This document shows positions 26,353 through 34,943 of a stretch of 64,000 nt of DNA, piece by piece. Position 1 is the stretch's first letter. Every line of letters starts with the position of its first letter. The notes beneath the pieces are model-generated. The model ran no database searches and was not told the origin of the DNA. It was given only the letters and a program-made list of their open reading frames with translations. This DNA comes from JAJFKB01 sp965230515. Lineage in GTDB: Bacteria > Pseudomonadota > Gammaproteobacteria > Pseudomonadales > IMCC2047. The translations under genes and the position numbers were made by a program. The stretch covers positions 1,178,001 to 1,242,000 of the forward strand of contig OZ246007.1 of the NCBI GenBank assembly GCA_965230515.1, written 5' to 3'.

Positions 26353-27132
26353 TCAGGATTGACCATCCTCTCCAGCCCGCTCAATCGAAGAGGGTTGAGG
26401 CTCTGGCTCGTTGTGCGATTCCTGTTCTGTCGAATCTTCCGTTACCGATTGATGCGATTCATCATCACCTTCGGCTTGCCCTTCAGATATACTCGACCGA
26501 GCATCGCTGATATTGTCATTGTTATTTTGTATTTGATGCTCATCCGGATTTTGATCAGGCAAATGTTCGGATGACAGCACACTTTCCGGCTGTTCTGGTA
26601 CTGGCTCTGTCGGTAATACCAAATCTTCCGGGTCATCTGGCATTCCCTCCTCGATTAACGCCTCTTCCTCTTCCCCTTGATCTTGCTGTTCTGCATTCTC
26701 ATCCAATGCCTGTTCAGCATCACTATCAGCCAAAGGCTCAATCACCGGTGGTGACTTTTTATGTAGCAGTATTAATAGCTCAGCCTCTGATCGAGACAAA
26801 CCACAACTGTCCACCAATTGATCGGCATCAGCACCTCCGGCAACCAGGCGCATTGCCTGATTATAGGGCAAAGCACCAAGATCACTTTGTGCCAACTGTT
26901 GCTGCCTTTCTCTCAGGTCTTTGCAATCACGGGATAGCGCCTGAACCTGCTTACCCACTCCGAGGGTACCGTCCAGAATAGCCGACAGTTCATTTTTTTG
27001 CTGCTGGATCTCCTCACTAAAACGATGCTCCAGTTCAGCCAATTTTCGATTAGACAGCACCACCATAACCATGACAGCAATACACACTACCGCCAGTATG
27101 GCTATCAGCACCCAAACCAATATCGAAACCAT
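26353..27132 (-). CDS. DUF2802 protein of flagellar motor operons
   Basis: A 259-residue protein. It has one membrane helix at residues 5-27, a coiled coil (about 30-85, rich in Gln and Glu), the DUF2802 core around 85-130 (LPYNQAMRLVAGGADADQLV, then CGLSRSEAELLILL), and a long acidic tail from about 135. The gene follows motD with a one-base overlap (TAATG), as it does in Pseudomonas and relatives, so it is translated with it. It is thought to take part in motor assembly or regulation; its role is not established. Confidence 0.85.
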   Translation of the reverse strand: MVSILVWVLIAILAVVCIAVMVMVVLSNRKLAELEHRFSEEIQQQKNELSAILDGTLGVGKQVQALSRDCKDLRERQQQLAQSDLGALPYNQAMRLVAGGADADQLVDSCGLSRSEAELLILLHKKSPPVIEPLADSDAEQALDENAEQQDQGEEEEALIEEGMPDDPEDLVLPTEPVPEQPESVLSSEHLPDQNPDEHQIQNNNDNISDARSSISEGQAEGDDESHQSVTEDSTEQESHNEPEPQPSSIERAGEDGQS

Positions 27133-28070
27133 TATTTTTTATCATCCTGAGTAAACAGCATACCCCCGCCTTCCAGCTCGACGGCTTTAACACGGTTTTT
27201 CTCTTTCAAAAAGCTGCTCTGGTCCAGATTTTCCTTGTCCAACCCCAGCTCACGCCCCTGCCCCTTATCAATACCGTCAATACCTGTAACAGAGCGACGC
27301 ACGCCTAAATCCTTTGACACCACAATAACAACCCGGCGGTTCTCGCTGCGCCCTTCAACGGAATCATTTGCAGCAATCGGCTGAAATTCAGCGTAACCGA
27401 CAGCGGCCAAACGCTCAGGGTCGACACCTTCGGTAGCAAGCAAACGGACCACCGTCGCTGAACGAGCGGCAGACAGCTCCCAGTTTGAGCGATAGCGTTC
27501 TGAGTTAATGGGCACATTGTCGGTAAAACCCTCTACATGGACCGGGTTTTCGTAACCGCTGAGAATACCCGCAATCTCCTGTAAAATAGGCAGTGCCCGG
27601 CTGCTCGGTTGCGCGCTGCCACTGTCAAACAGCAAACTTGAACTTAAGGATATCTCCACCCAGGTTTCGTTGCCGTTTATCGCAATATCCCTATCCTCGA
27701 TCAGATCAGCAAATGCTGACTCCACCTGGTCAGAAAGCTGGTTTAACTGACTCTTCTGGGTTCCCCCCTCATTTTCGCTGTTATCAACTCGCTCCCCGTC
27801 TTTATTGGACTGCTCTGTCAGATCAATAAAGCTGTTGTTCACATATTCACTTAAGTCAACGGGATCGGCACTTGAGGGTGGCGTTTCCGGCACATCAAAC
27901 GCGCCGATCAACGTCTGGGAGAGTACTTTGTACTTCCCTTCATTGACCGAAGAGATTGAGTACATCACCACAAAAAAAGCAAATAGTAGCGTAATGAAAT
28001 CCGAATAGGAGATCAGCCATCGCTCATGGTTTTCCTGATCGTGACTGGCGTGATTATCGCGGCGAGGCAT
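27132..28070 (-). CDS. motD: Flagellar motor protein MotD (MotB family)
   Basis: A 312-residue MotB-type stator protein. HERWLISYSDFITLLFAFFVVMYSI is its single membrane helix with the proton-binding Asp in YSDF. A linker follows, then an OmpA-like peptidoglycan-binding domain at about 165-255 (GFTDNVPINSERYRSNWELS, then GRSENRRVVI). It is in an operon with the MotA-type protein five bases upstream. MotC/MotD stators support polar swimming or swarming. The C-terminal 55-residue extension has no known fold. Confidence 0.93.
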   Translation of the reverse strand: MPRRDNHASHDQENHERWLISYSDFITLLFAFFVVMYSISSVNEGKYKVLSQTLIGAFDVPETPPSSADPVDLSEYVNNSFIDLTEQSNKDGERVDNSENEGGTQKSQLNQLSDQVESAFADLIEDRDIAINGNETWVEISLSSSLLFDSGSAQPSSRALPILQEIAGILSGYENPVHVEGFTDNVPINSERYRSNWELSAARSATVVRLLATEGVDPERLAAVGYAEFQPIAANDSVEGRSENRRVVIVVSKDLGVRRSVTGIDGIDKGQGRELGLDKENLDQSSFLKEKNRVKAVELEGGGMLFTQDDKK

Positions 28071-28075
28071 AGCGG

Positions 28076-28819
28076 CTATCTCTCAATGTAGCCCTGAAGT
28101 TTCATTTCAATCGCTCTTGGGTTTTCGCCCTCTGCGATCGCAATAACACCCTCAACAATCATCTCACGATAGCGATACTGATCCTGAACAACACTTTTTA
28201 GCTTATTGGCGACCGGTAAAAAAAACAGGTTAGCGAAACCCACACCATAAATGGTTGCCACAAAGGCTGTAGCAATCCCGGAGCCCAACTGACTGGGATC
28301 CGCAAGATTGCGCATCACATGAATCAATCCCATCACCGCCCCTATAATACCTATTGTCGGTGAATATCCACCCATACATTCAAAGAATCTGGCGCCCTGC
28401 AGATCTCTCTGTTCCTGAACAAACAGGTCCACCTCCATGGTACGCCTGATCACATCCGGTTCCGTGCCATCAATCAGCAACCGCAAACCCTTATTGGCAA
28501 AATACTCCCGCTCTGTATCCACCAATGTCTCCAGGCCAAGCAACCCTTCCTTTCGCGCGGTCATACTCCAGTTAATCACCTTGCCGACCGTACCGGTGAC
28601 ATCAAACGTTGGCGGGACAAAGACCCAGGAGAAGATCGATAGCGCCCGTTTTAAATTGACATAGGAGGTCTGCAAAGTCGCGGCACCCAAAGTGCCTCCA
28701 AGTACAATCAGTCCCGCCGGCACATTAAACAGGGCATTCAGGCTGCCACCCTCTATGAAATTGCCGCCGAGTACCGCAGCGAACGCCAAAATCACCCCTA
28801 CAATGCTCAATAAATCCAT
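28076..28819 (-). CDS. motC: Flagellar motor protein MotC (MotA family)
   Basis: A 247-residue MotA-type protein with four membrane helices. MDLLSIVGVILAFAAVLGGN is the first; FECMGGYSPTIGIIGAVMGL and VATIYGVGFANLFFLPVANK contain the last two. The cytoplasmic loop between helices 2 and 3 has the charged residues that contact the FliG ring. It forms the proton channel with MotD. It starts directly after the fliA stop codon with no gap. The che genes that often separate fliA from motC in related genomes are absent. Confidence 0.93.
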   Translation of the reverse strand: MDLLSIVGVILAFAAVLGGNFIEGGSLNALFNVPAGLIVLGGTLGAATLQTSYVNLKRALSIFSWVFVPPTFDVTGTVGKVINWSMTARKEGLLGLETLVDTEREYFANKGLRLLIDGTEPDVIRRTMEVDLFVQEQRDLQGARFFECMGGYSPTIGIIGAVMGLIHVMRNLADPSQLGSGIATAFVATIYGVGFANLFFLPVANKLKSVVQDQYRYREMIVEGVIAIAEGENPRAIEMKLQGYIER

Positions 28820-29569
28820 CTAGTTGCCCCACTCTGTCAGTCTGGCCCGCAATCTCAGGGCAGCCTGACTATGAATTTGACTGACACGTGACTCACTGAC
28901 GCCAATGACTGCACCTATCTCCTTAAGATTCAGCTCTTCACGATAATAGAGTGCCAACACCAGGCTCTCCCTTTCCGGCAGTGTTGAAATCGCTTCCGCC
29001 AGGCTAGAACGAAACGCGTCTCGCTGAACATTCTCCATCGGGCCAATATCAGCAAAACCACTTCGCTTCTCATTCAGCTCTTCACCGCTTTCGTGTACTT
29101 CGTCAAAACTAAACAGCCGGGTACCCGCGCTATCTTGCAGATGGCTGTAATATTCATCCAGTGAAATACCCATCTCCCTGGCCACCTCATTATCATGTGC
29201 GTCACGCCCTGTTCGTGCCTCTACTGTCTTTATTGCTTCAGAAATTCTTCGCGCATTACGATGCACTGATCGTGGTGCCCAATCCTCCTTGCGCACATCA
29301 TCCAACATAGCACCGCGAATTCGAATGCCGGCATAGGTTTCAAAGCTGGCGCCTTTAGATGCATCATACTTACGTGCAGACTCCAGCAAGCCCACCATAC
29401 CGGACTGGATCAAGTCGTTTAACTGTACGTTCGCAGGTAAACGCGCCATCAAATGATGTGCCATGCGTTTTACCATCGGTGCATACTTCGCAACGACGGC
29501 CTCGGCATCAACCAATGGTTGTTCTGCCCCTGTTTCTTTGTACATGGTCAATTTCTGCATTGGTAACAT
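28820..29569 (-). CDS. fliA: Flagellar sigma factor FliA (sigma-28)
   Basis: A 249-residue sigma-70-family protein. Region 2 is VQLNDLIQSGMVGLLESARKYD, then GIRIRGAMLDDVRKEDWAPRS. The middle region holds ISLDEYYSHL, and region 4 is LNLKEIGAVIGVSESRVSQI. It directs RNA polymerase to late flagellar promoters. The exact start is unclear: ATGs at 29569, 29560 and 29545 are in frame and none has a strong ribosome site; the last would give MYKETG, nearest to other FliA N-termini. Confidence 0.95.
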   Translation of the reverse strand: MLPMQKLTMYKETGAEQPLVDAEAVVAKYAPMVKRMAHHLMARLPANVQLNDLIQSGMVGLLESARKYDASKGASFETYAGIRIRGAMLDDVRKEDWAPRSVHRNARRISEAIKTVEARTGRDAHDNEVAREMGISLDEYYSHLQDSAGTRLFSFDEVHESGEELNEKRSGFADIGPMENVQRDAFRSSLAEAISTLPERESLVLALYYREELNLKEIGAVIGVSESRVSQIHSQAALRLRARLTEWGN

Positions 29570-29615
29570 AAGCTGTTATATAGCTGCTAAATTAGCACCT
29601 GCTAAACGCATAGCA

Positions 29616-30437
29616 CTATGCACTCACTTCACTTTGGATAAGTCGTTCAATAAAAAATTCCAAATGTCCCTTTGGCGATTTCGGTAATGGCCATTTATCG
29701 ATCTCACAGGCAAGATCTCTGAATGCCAGTGACGATATGGCCCTCGGATAGGTCGCGAATACCGGTTGTCGTTTTTTGACTGATTTCATCAACATCTCAT
29801 CAAAGGGAATTGCACCGGCAAATTTTAGTGCGACATTTAAAAATCGGTCAGCGACGGTGCTCAATTTCCGGAATACCTGTTGAGCATCTGTTGGCGTTGT
29901 TACCATGTTCGCCAGTATATTAAATTTGAAAATGCCATGATCTCTATTAAGGACTTTGATCAGTGCATAAGCGTCAGTGATCGATGTCGGTTCATTACAA
30001 ACCACCACCAGAACCTCCTGAGAAGCATGAACAAAGCTGGTCACAGAATCCGATATCCCTGCGGCTGTATCAACGATCAGTACATCCAACTGATTATCAA
30101 TTTCGCTGAACGCCTGAATCAAACCGGAATGCTGGGCCGGCGTCAGTGAGGCCATCGAACGTACTCCGGAAGAGGCCGGCACGACTTTGATTCCCATTGG
30201 CCCGTCAACCATGACATCCAACAAAGAACATTTCCCCTCCAGCACATCAGACAGATTTCTTTCAGCTTCTATGCCCAGTAACACATCCACATTAGCCAAC
30301 CCCAGATCCGCATCCAGAAGCACCACTCTGCGTCCCAGCTTAGCCAGTGCCAGACTGAGATTAACCGACACATTGGTTTTGCCTATGCCACCCTTACCGC
30401 CGGTTACTGCGATCACTCTTACAGGATTGACACTCAT
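29616..30437 (-). CDS. fleN: Flagellar number regulator FleN/FlhG (MinD-like ATPase)
   Basis: A 273-residue MinD/ParA-type ATPase with the deviant Walker A GGKGGIGKT and the switch DTAAGI, and VLLDADLGLANVDVLLG near the N-terminus. FleN/FlhG limits flagellar number and placement with FlhF and binds the regulator FleQ in Pseudomonas. It follows flhF by about 43 bases and precedes fliA, the standard order. The C-terminal end that targets the membrane is not obvious. Confidence 0.94.
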   Translation of the reverse strand: MSVNPVRVIAVTGGKGGIGKTNVSVNLSLALAKLGRRVVLLDADLGLANVDVLLGIEAERNLSDVLEGKCSLLDVMVDGPMGIKVVPASSGVRSMASLTPAQHSGLIQAFSEIDNQLDVLIVDTAAGISDSVTSFVHASQEVLVVVCNEPTSITDAYALIKVLNRDHGIFKFNILANMVTTPTDAQQVFRKLSTVADRFLNVALKFAGAIPFDEMLMKSVKKRQPVFATYPRAISSLAFRDLACEIDKWPLPKSPKGHLEFFIERLIQSEVSA

Positions 30438-30480
30438 TGGCCAGCCACTCTATCTGGTGCTTTAAAACTCATATCCAATC

Positions 30481-31731
30481 TCAATACTGCACTCTCGAGG
30501 CCAATGTTGGCGGTGCGCTGCTAAATAATCCCGACATCGGGTCGGAATCGTTATATCCGGTCCCGACAAACTGGCTGACCAGGACATCAGCCTTCGCTTT
30601 CTCAATATCATCAGGAATTGACTGTCCATTTGTAATATAGGCCACCGGGAGCCGTTTTTCTACCAATAGACTTAATAGTTCTCCAATTCTTCCTGTCTCA
30701 TCAATTTTACTTAATATACAGGCATCAATATGGCTCTGTTCTACCAGGTCATAGGCCGCACTTAATGCTTCGGCCTGACTGGTACAAGGTAAAACCAACA
30801 GTTTTTTTACAGGAACTTTAACACGAGCCAATTCATCCAGTTGACTCTGGCGCTGATCTTCAGATTTATTAAAGCCCGCAGTATCAACAAACACCATTGG
30901 CTTGTGGCGCAACGAACGCAACACCTTATCCAAACTGGTATGTTCATCAACAATGCGAACCGGAACATCAATAATACGTGCCAGCGCTTTAAGCTGCTCA
31001 TACGCCGCTATTCGGTAGCAATCCGTGGTGACCAAAGCAAGATTATCTCTGCCATAACGAAGCGCGTAGCGTACCGCCAACTTAGCCATGGTCGTTGTTT
31101 TACCTGCTCCGGTGGGGCCCAACAATGCCACCACGCCCTGACTAAACTCGTTTTTACTCGCCACTTTAATGCTATCTTGCAGTCCCTGTAATGCCGCATG
31201 CCAGCTCTCTTCAACCGTGGTGTGAATCGGGGCACTTCGAATAATAGACTGGGCGACGGCGGAACTAAGCCCCTGTTTTTGTAGCCGTTTTAGCACTGAA
31301 GCATCTGTTGGATTTCTGGCTCCCCAGCTTTCCTCACGATTATGCTCCATCTGATCTTTCAGTAACCATCTCAAATTTTCTATTTCAGATCGCATCGCCG
31401 CCATTAACTCTTGATCGACAGTTTCTGTAACGCGGTGTTGCTTATGTTGATTCAGCAATTGCTCAAATACAGAATCCAACTGCTCCTGGGGCCTGGTTTC
31501 CTGCCCGGATGGATGGTCAGGCTCTCCGTGCGCCACCTGCTTATCGGCAGCTTGCTTTTCAGCGGCAAACTCGGAAAACGGCTGCGCCTCGTCATACTCC
31601 AAAGTTGATAGTATCTCGATGCCTTCAGCGCTGCGCTTGCTGGATAAGATGACTGCATCAGGGCCAAGATCATCACGCACCATCTTAAGGCCCTGCCTCA
31701 TGTCTTCAGCTACATATCGCTTTACCTTCAT
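30481..31731 (-). CDS. flhF: Flagellar SRP-like GTPase FlhF
   Basis: The start is taken at the ATG 31729-31731 (MKVKRYVAEDMRQGLKMVRD), matching the usual FlhF N-terminus; an upstream frame extends to 31755. The 416-residue protein has an N-terminal B-domain and a variable acidic region. The SRP-type GTPase begins near residue 205: GPTGAGKTTTMAKLA (G1), FVDTAGFN (G3), LSKIDETG (G4). It places the polar flagellum and recruits the basal body. It is 9 bases after flhA if counted from the upstream frame, and so co-transcribed. Confidence 0.94.
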   Translation of the reverse strand: MKVKRYVAEDMRQGLKMVRDDLGPDAVILSSKRSAEGIEILSTLEYDEAQPFSEFAAEKQAADKQVAHGEPDHPSGQETRPQEQLDSVFEQLLNQHKQHRVTETVDQELMAAMRSEIENLRWLLKDQMEHNREESWGARNPTDASVLKRLQKQGLSSAVAQSIIRSAPIHTTVEESWHAALQGLQDSIKVASKNEFSQGVVALLGPTGAGKTTTMAKLAVRYALRYGRDNLALVTTDCYRIAAYEQLKALARIIDVPVRIVDEHTSLDKVLRSLRHKPMVFVDTAGFNKSEDQRQSQLDELARVKVPVKKLLVLPCTSQAEALSAAYDLVEQSHIDACILSKIDETGRIGELLSLLVEKRLPVAYITNGQSIPDDIEKAKADVLVSQFVGTGYNDSDPMSGLFSSAPPTLASRVQY

Positions 31732-31764
31732 CGCATTACTCTCGGTTCTCATCATGAATCACTC

Positions 31765-33879
31765 CTAATTCCGGCCGACTGTAGCCACAATCGTGACCTG
31801 TCGATTATCGGGAATCTCCTGGTAAGACAGCACCTGCACATTTTGTAAACCAAAACGAACAAAACGTGCCATTAAAGGCCGAATCGGCGCAGCCACCAAC
31901 AGTACTGGCGGTTTACCCAGCATCTCCTGCTTTTCAGCAGCCTGGGTCAACGAACTCTGCAGGCGCTCAGCCATACTGGGTTCTAATACCGCCGACTCTT
32001 CACTCACATCACCCAGTTGCTGCGCTTGCTGAACTGACTTCATCAACAGTTGTTCAAGCGCCGGATCAAGGGTGATTACTTCCAACATCGGCTGATTACC
32101 GACAATGCCATGCACAATTGACCTGGCCAGTGCAACCCTCACCACGGCAGTGAGCATACCGGCATCCTGACTTTTTGGCGCCACTTCCGCGATCGCTTCA
32201 GCAATGGTGCGAATATCACGAATGGCTACCTGCTCCATCAACAGATTCTGCAGAACCTTCAGGAAAATGCTATGTGGAATCATTCCCGGAACCAGCTCTT
32301 CAGCCAGTTTTGGCGAACTCTTGCTGAGCACATCCATCAATCGCTGAACCTCCTCATGTCCTAACAATTCATGTGCATGCTTCTGCATAATCTGATTGAG
32401 GTGCGTGGCAATGACCGTACTGGCATCAACCACTGTATAACCGAGTGTCTGGGCCTGATCTTTTTGCCCCTCTTCAATCCATACCGCATCCAGACCAAAG
32501 GCCGGGTCCTTGCCAGCCACCCCATCAAGGCTACCGAAAACCTGCCCTGGATTGATCGCCAATTCACGATCGGCATAGATTTCCGCTTCCGCCAAAGCCA
32601 CTCCCATCAAGGTTACGCGATAAAAATTTGGGGTCAGATCCAGGTTATCCCTGATATGTACCGTCGGCATTAAGAACCCGAGATCCTGCGAGAGCTTGCG
32701 CCGAATCCCCTTAATTCGGCCCAGCAACTGGCCACCCTGTGTTTTATCCACCAGCGGGATCAACCGGTAACCAACTTCCAGACCGATCATATCGACCGGC
32801 ACCACATCATCCCAGCTTAACTCCTGGGCCTCCTGCTCCGGTTGCTGCATTTCCGCAACCTCGCTTTGTGCCGCTGCTGCCTGCATTTTCTTCTGCTGCT
32901 GGATTCGAACGATCCAGAAGGCACCACCTCCTGCCAACATTGCGAGCCCCAGAAATGCCACATGCGGCATTCCCGGAATCAGACCCATAGTTGCCAGGAC
33001 AACGGCAGCAACCGCCAGCGCTTTAGGAGAGGTGAACATCTGGCTGGTGATCTGCTTGGCCATTTCATGTTCGGTGTTAACGCGCGTGACCATAATTGCA
33101 GCGGCAGTAGAGAGCAGCAACGCCGGGATTTGCGCGACCAGCCCATCCCCAATGGTTAGCAGGGAGTAGTAGCGGATAGCAGTGGCGAAATCCAAATCAT
33201 GCTGTGCCATACCGATACTCAGCCCGCCAATAATATTGATCACCAGAATCAACAACCCGGCAACCGCATCGCCGCGGACAAACTTACTGGCACCGTCCAT
33301 CGCCCCATAAAAATCCGCTTCCCGAGCCACCTCGACACGACGCTCCTTGGCCTCATCCTGATTAATCAACCCGGCATTCAGGTCTGCATCAATCGCCATT
33401 TGCTTGCCGGGCATGGAATCCAGTGTAAAGCGCGCACTGACCTCTGAGATTCGGCCTGCACCTTTGGTGACCACGACAAAATTGATAATGATTAGAATCA
33501 GGAAGACCACCAGCCCGACCACATAGTTACCACCAATAACTACCGAGCCAAATGCTTCAATCACCTTACCAGCCGCGTCGCCGCCTTCATGTCCGCGCAA
33601 CAATACCACCCGTGTGGAGGCCACGTTAAGCGCCAGACGCAACAACGTCGCAACCAACAACACGGTGGGGAATACCGCGAAATCCAGCGGTCTGAGAGAG
33701 TAGACGCCGACCAGCAATACCACCAGCGCCAGGGTAATATTAAAGGAGAACAGCACATCAAGCAGAAACGGGGGGACCGGTAAGGTCATCATGCCTAATA
33801 TCACTAATAACAATAGCGGTATCAGGAAATTGCCCTGCGCAATGGTTCTTATGTTATTAAAAACAGCCGTCTGGTTCAT
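31765..33879 (-). CDS. flhA: Flagellar type III export gate protein FlhA
   Basis: The start is taken at the ATG 33877-33879 (MNQTAVFNNI), the usual FlhA N-terminus; an upstream frame begins at 33912. The 704-residue protein has eight membrane helices (GNFLIPLLLLVILGMMTLPV first), the FHIPEP cytoplasmic loop (TKGAGRISEVSARFTLDS, then DLNAGLINQDEAKERR), and a long C-terminal domain that binds export chaperones. It is first in the minus-strand flagellar operon. A sigma-54-type promoter lies 80-95 bases upstream. Its usual neighbour flhB is about 28 kb away, on the far side of the lipid block. Confidence 0.95.
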   Translation of the reverse strand: MNQTAVFNNIRTIAQGNFLIPLLLLVILGMMTLPVPPFLLDVLFSFNITLALVVLLVGVYSLRPLDFAVFPTVLLVATLLRLALNVASTRVVLLRGHEGGDAAGKVIEAFGSVVIGGNYVVGLVVFLILIIINFVVVTKGAGRISEVSARFTLDSMPGKQMAIDADLNAGLINQDEAKERRVEVAREADFYGAMDGASKFVRGDAVAGLLILVINIIGGLSIGMAQHDLDFATAIRYYSLLTIGDGLVAQIPALLLSTAAAIMVTRVNTEHEMAKQITSQMFTSPKALAVAAVVLATMGLIPGMPHVAFLGLAMLAGGGAFWIVRIQQQKKMQAAAAQSEVAEMQQPEQEAQELSWDDVVPVDMIGLEVGYRLIPLVDKTQGGQLLGRIKGIRRKLSQDLGFLMPTVHIRDNLDLTPNFYRVTLMGVALAEAEIYADRELAINPGQVFGSLDGVAGKDPAFGLDAVWIEEGQKDQAQTLGYTVVDASTVIATHLNQIMQKHAHELLGHEEVQRLMDVLSKSSPKLAEELVPGMIPHSIFLKVLQNLLMEQVAIRDIRTIAEAIAEVAPKSQDAGMLTAVVRVALARSIVHGIVGNQPMLEVITLDPALEQLLMKSVQQAQQLGDVSEESAVLEPSMAERLQSSLTQAAEKQEMLGKPPVLLVAAPIRPLMARFVRFGLQNVQVLSYQEIPDNRQVTIVATVGRN

Positions 33880-33958
33880 ACAGTTCCGTTCTAGACGTAT
33901 TAGATCCCGCATACTGCGGTATCAAAAAATTGACGTTTTTATCCCCAGCAATAAACAC

Positions 33959-33975
33959 TGCAAGAATCTTTCCAG
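33959..33975 (-). promoter_or_regulatory. Sigma-54-type promoter of flhA
   Basis: The minus strand reads CTGGAAAGATTCTTGCA: GG, ten bases, then GC, with the TTGCA -12 element perfect and TGG kept at -24. A palindrome (TTTTGGC/TTTT/GCCAAAA, 33976-33993) lies directly upstream. Sigma-54 control of flhA under FleQ is known in Pseudomonas; here it is read from sequence only. Confidence 0.6.
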
Positions 33976-34089
33976 TTTTGGCTTTTGCCAAAAAGAAAGT
34001 GGTTTAATGGTCTCTTATTGTTCTCAACGGACGGATTACTATATGCTAGGGTTTGTCCACTGCATCTCGAATATGGAAGCTGACCTTTT

Positions 34090-34830
34090 TTGAACGTCGA
34101 AAATTTGACATCTGAATCACTGCATATCTGGCATATTCCACTCAGCCCAGCGTCAAACTGCAACCGGCTTATTGAGGAATTGAGTAAAGAGGAACAGGCG
34201 CGAGCCGGTAAATTTGCACAGCAGCCACCACGCGAACGTTATATTCTTGCCCATTCGGCAGTCCGCCATATTCTCACCGGCTATCTTGGAATAGCCCCCG
34301 CTCAGCTACAACTGACAACCACAAAATATGGCAAACCGGTACTCCAGCCAGGACAGTATCCGCTGGATCTCCAATTCAATCTGAGCCATTGCAGGAATTT
34401 GGCGTTACTGGCTGTCACACTGGGGCGGGAAGTGGGTGTTGATCTTGAGCATTTGGATATTCCCAGAAAAACAGAGCCGCTGACCAGACGCTACTTTACC
34501 CATCAGATCGTTAAGACGCTCTCAACGCTCAATGCCGATCAACAAAAAAATGCTTTTTTGCGTCTGTGGACGCAATTTGAAGCATACAAAAAAGCCCTGG
34601 GAACAGGGCTGCGCGGAGATAAAAAAAAGCTGTCCTTAAACTGGAAATCCGTTCCCGACAATCAATTTCGACCTCTGTTCGAACAACAGAGTGATAACCA
34701 TTGGCATACGTCAACCATCAAACTGTCGCCGGGGTGGATTGCTTCAGTGGTGCTTAAAACGGGTTCAAGCCAAATCAGGTTTGAACAGATGTGTTACCAA
34801 CACCCTCAAGAAACCACCAAAATCAATTGA
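34090..34830 (+). CDS. 4'-phosphopantetheinyl transferase (Sfp-type)
   Basis: A 246-residue protein from a TTG at 34090. It has the AcpT/Sfp motifs: REVGVDLEHLD, with the magnesium-binding D and E, and FLRLWTQFEAYKKALGTGL. The second motif normally reads WxxKEA; here the lysine position is phenylalanine (WTQFEA). ERYILAHSAVRHILTGYLG and the FNLSH stretch fit the substrate-side residues. It transfers the pantetheine arm of CoA to a carrier protein. No carrier protein or synthase lies in the window. It is divergent from flhA and marks the left edge of the lipid block. Confidence 0.85.
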   Translation: MNVENLTSESLHIWHIPLSPASNCNRLIEELSKEEQARAGKFAQQPPRERYILAHSAVRHILTGYLGIAPAQLQLTTTKYGKPVLQPGQYPLDLQFNLSHCRNLALLAVTLGREVGVDLEHLDIPRKTEPLTRRYFTHQIVKTLSTLNADQQKNAFLRLWTQFEAYKKALGTGLRGDKKKLSLNWKSVPDNQFRPLFEQQSDNHWHTSTIKLSPGWIASVVLKTGSSQIRFEQMCYQHPQETTKIN

Positions 34831-34943
34831 TCTGTCTGGTTTTCAAAGAATCATTCCGGGGCCTGTTTGCACTAATTGAATCGCCATTGCAGGTTTAAAA
34901 AAACACCCATCAAATAGACGACCAGCAACGTCGAGAGGTACTT

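Noticed and set aside
26634..26720. Low-complexity acidic repeat in the DUF2802 gene as a DNA repeat
   Set aside because: It encodes the normal Glu/Asp-rich tail of the protein and is not a separate repeat element.
32361..33159. Several long frames opposite or inside flhA
   Set aside because: All overlap flhA, whose motifs run through the same DNA; composition is Pro/Arg/His-rich shadow.
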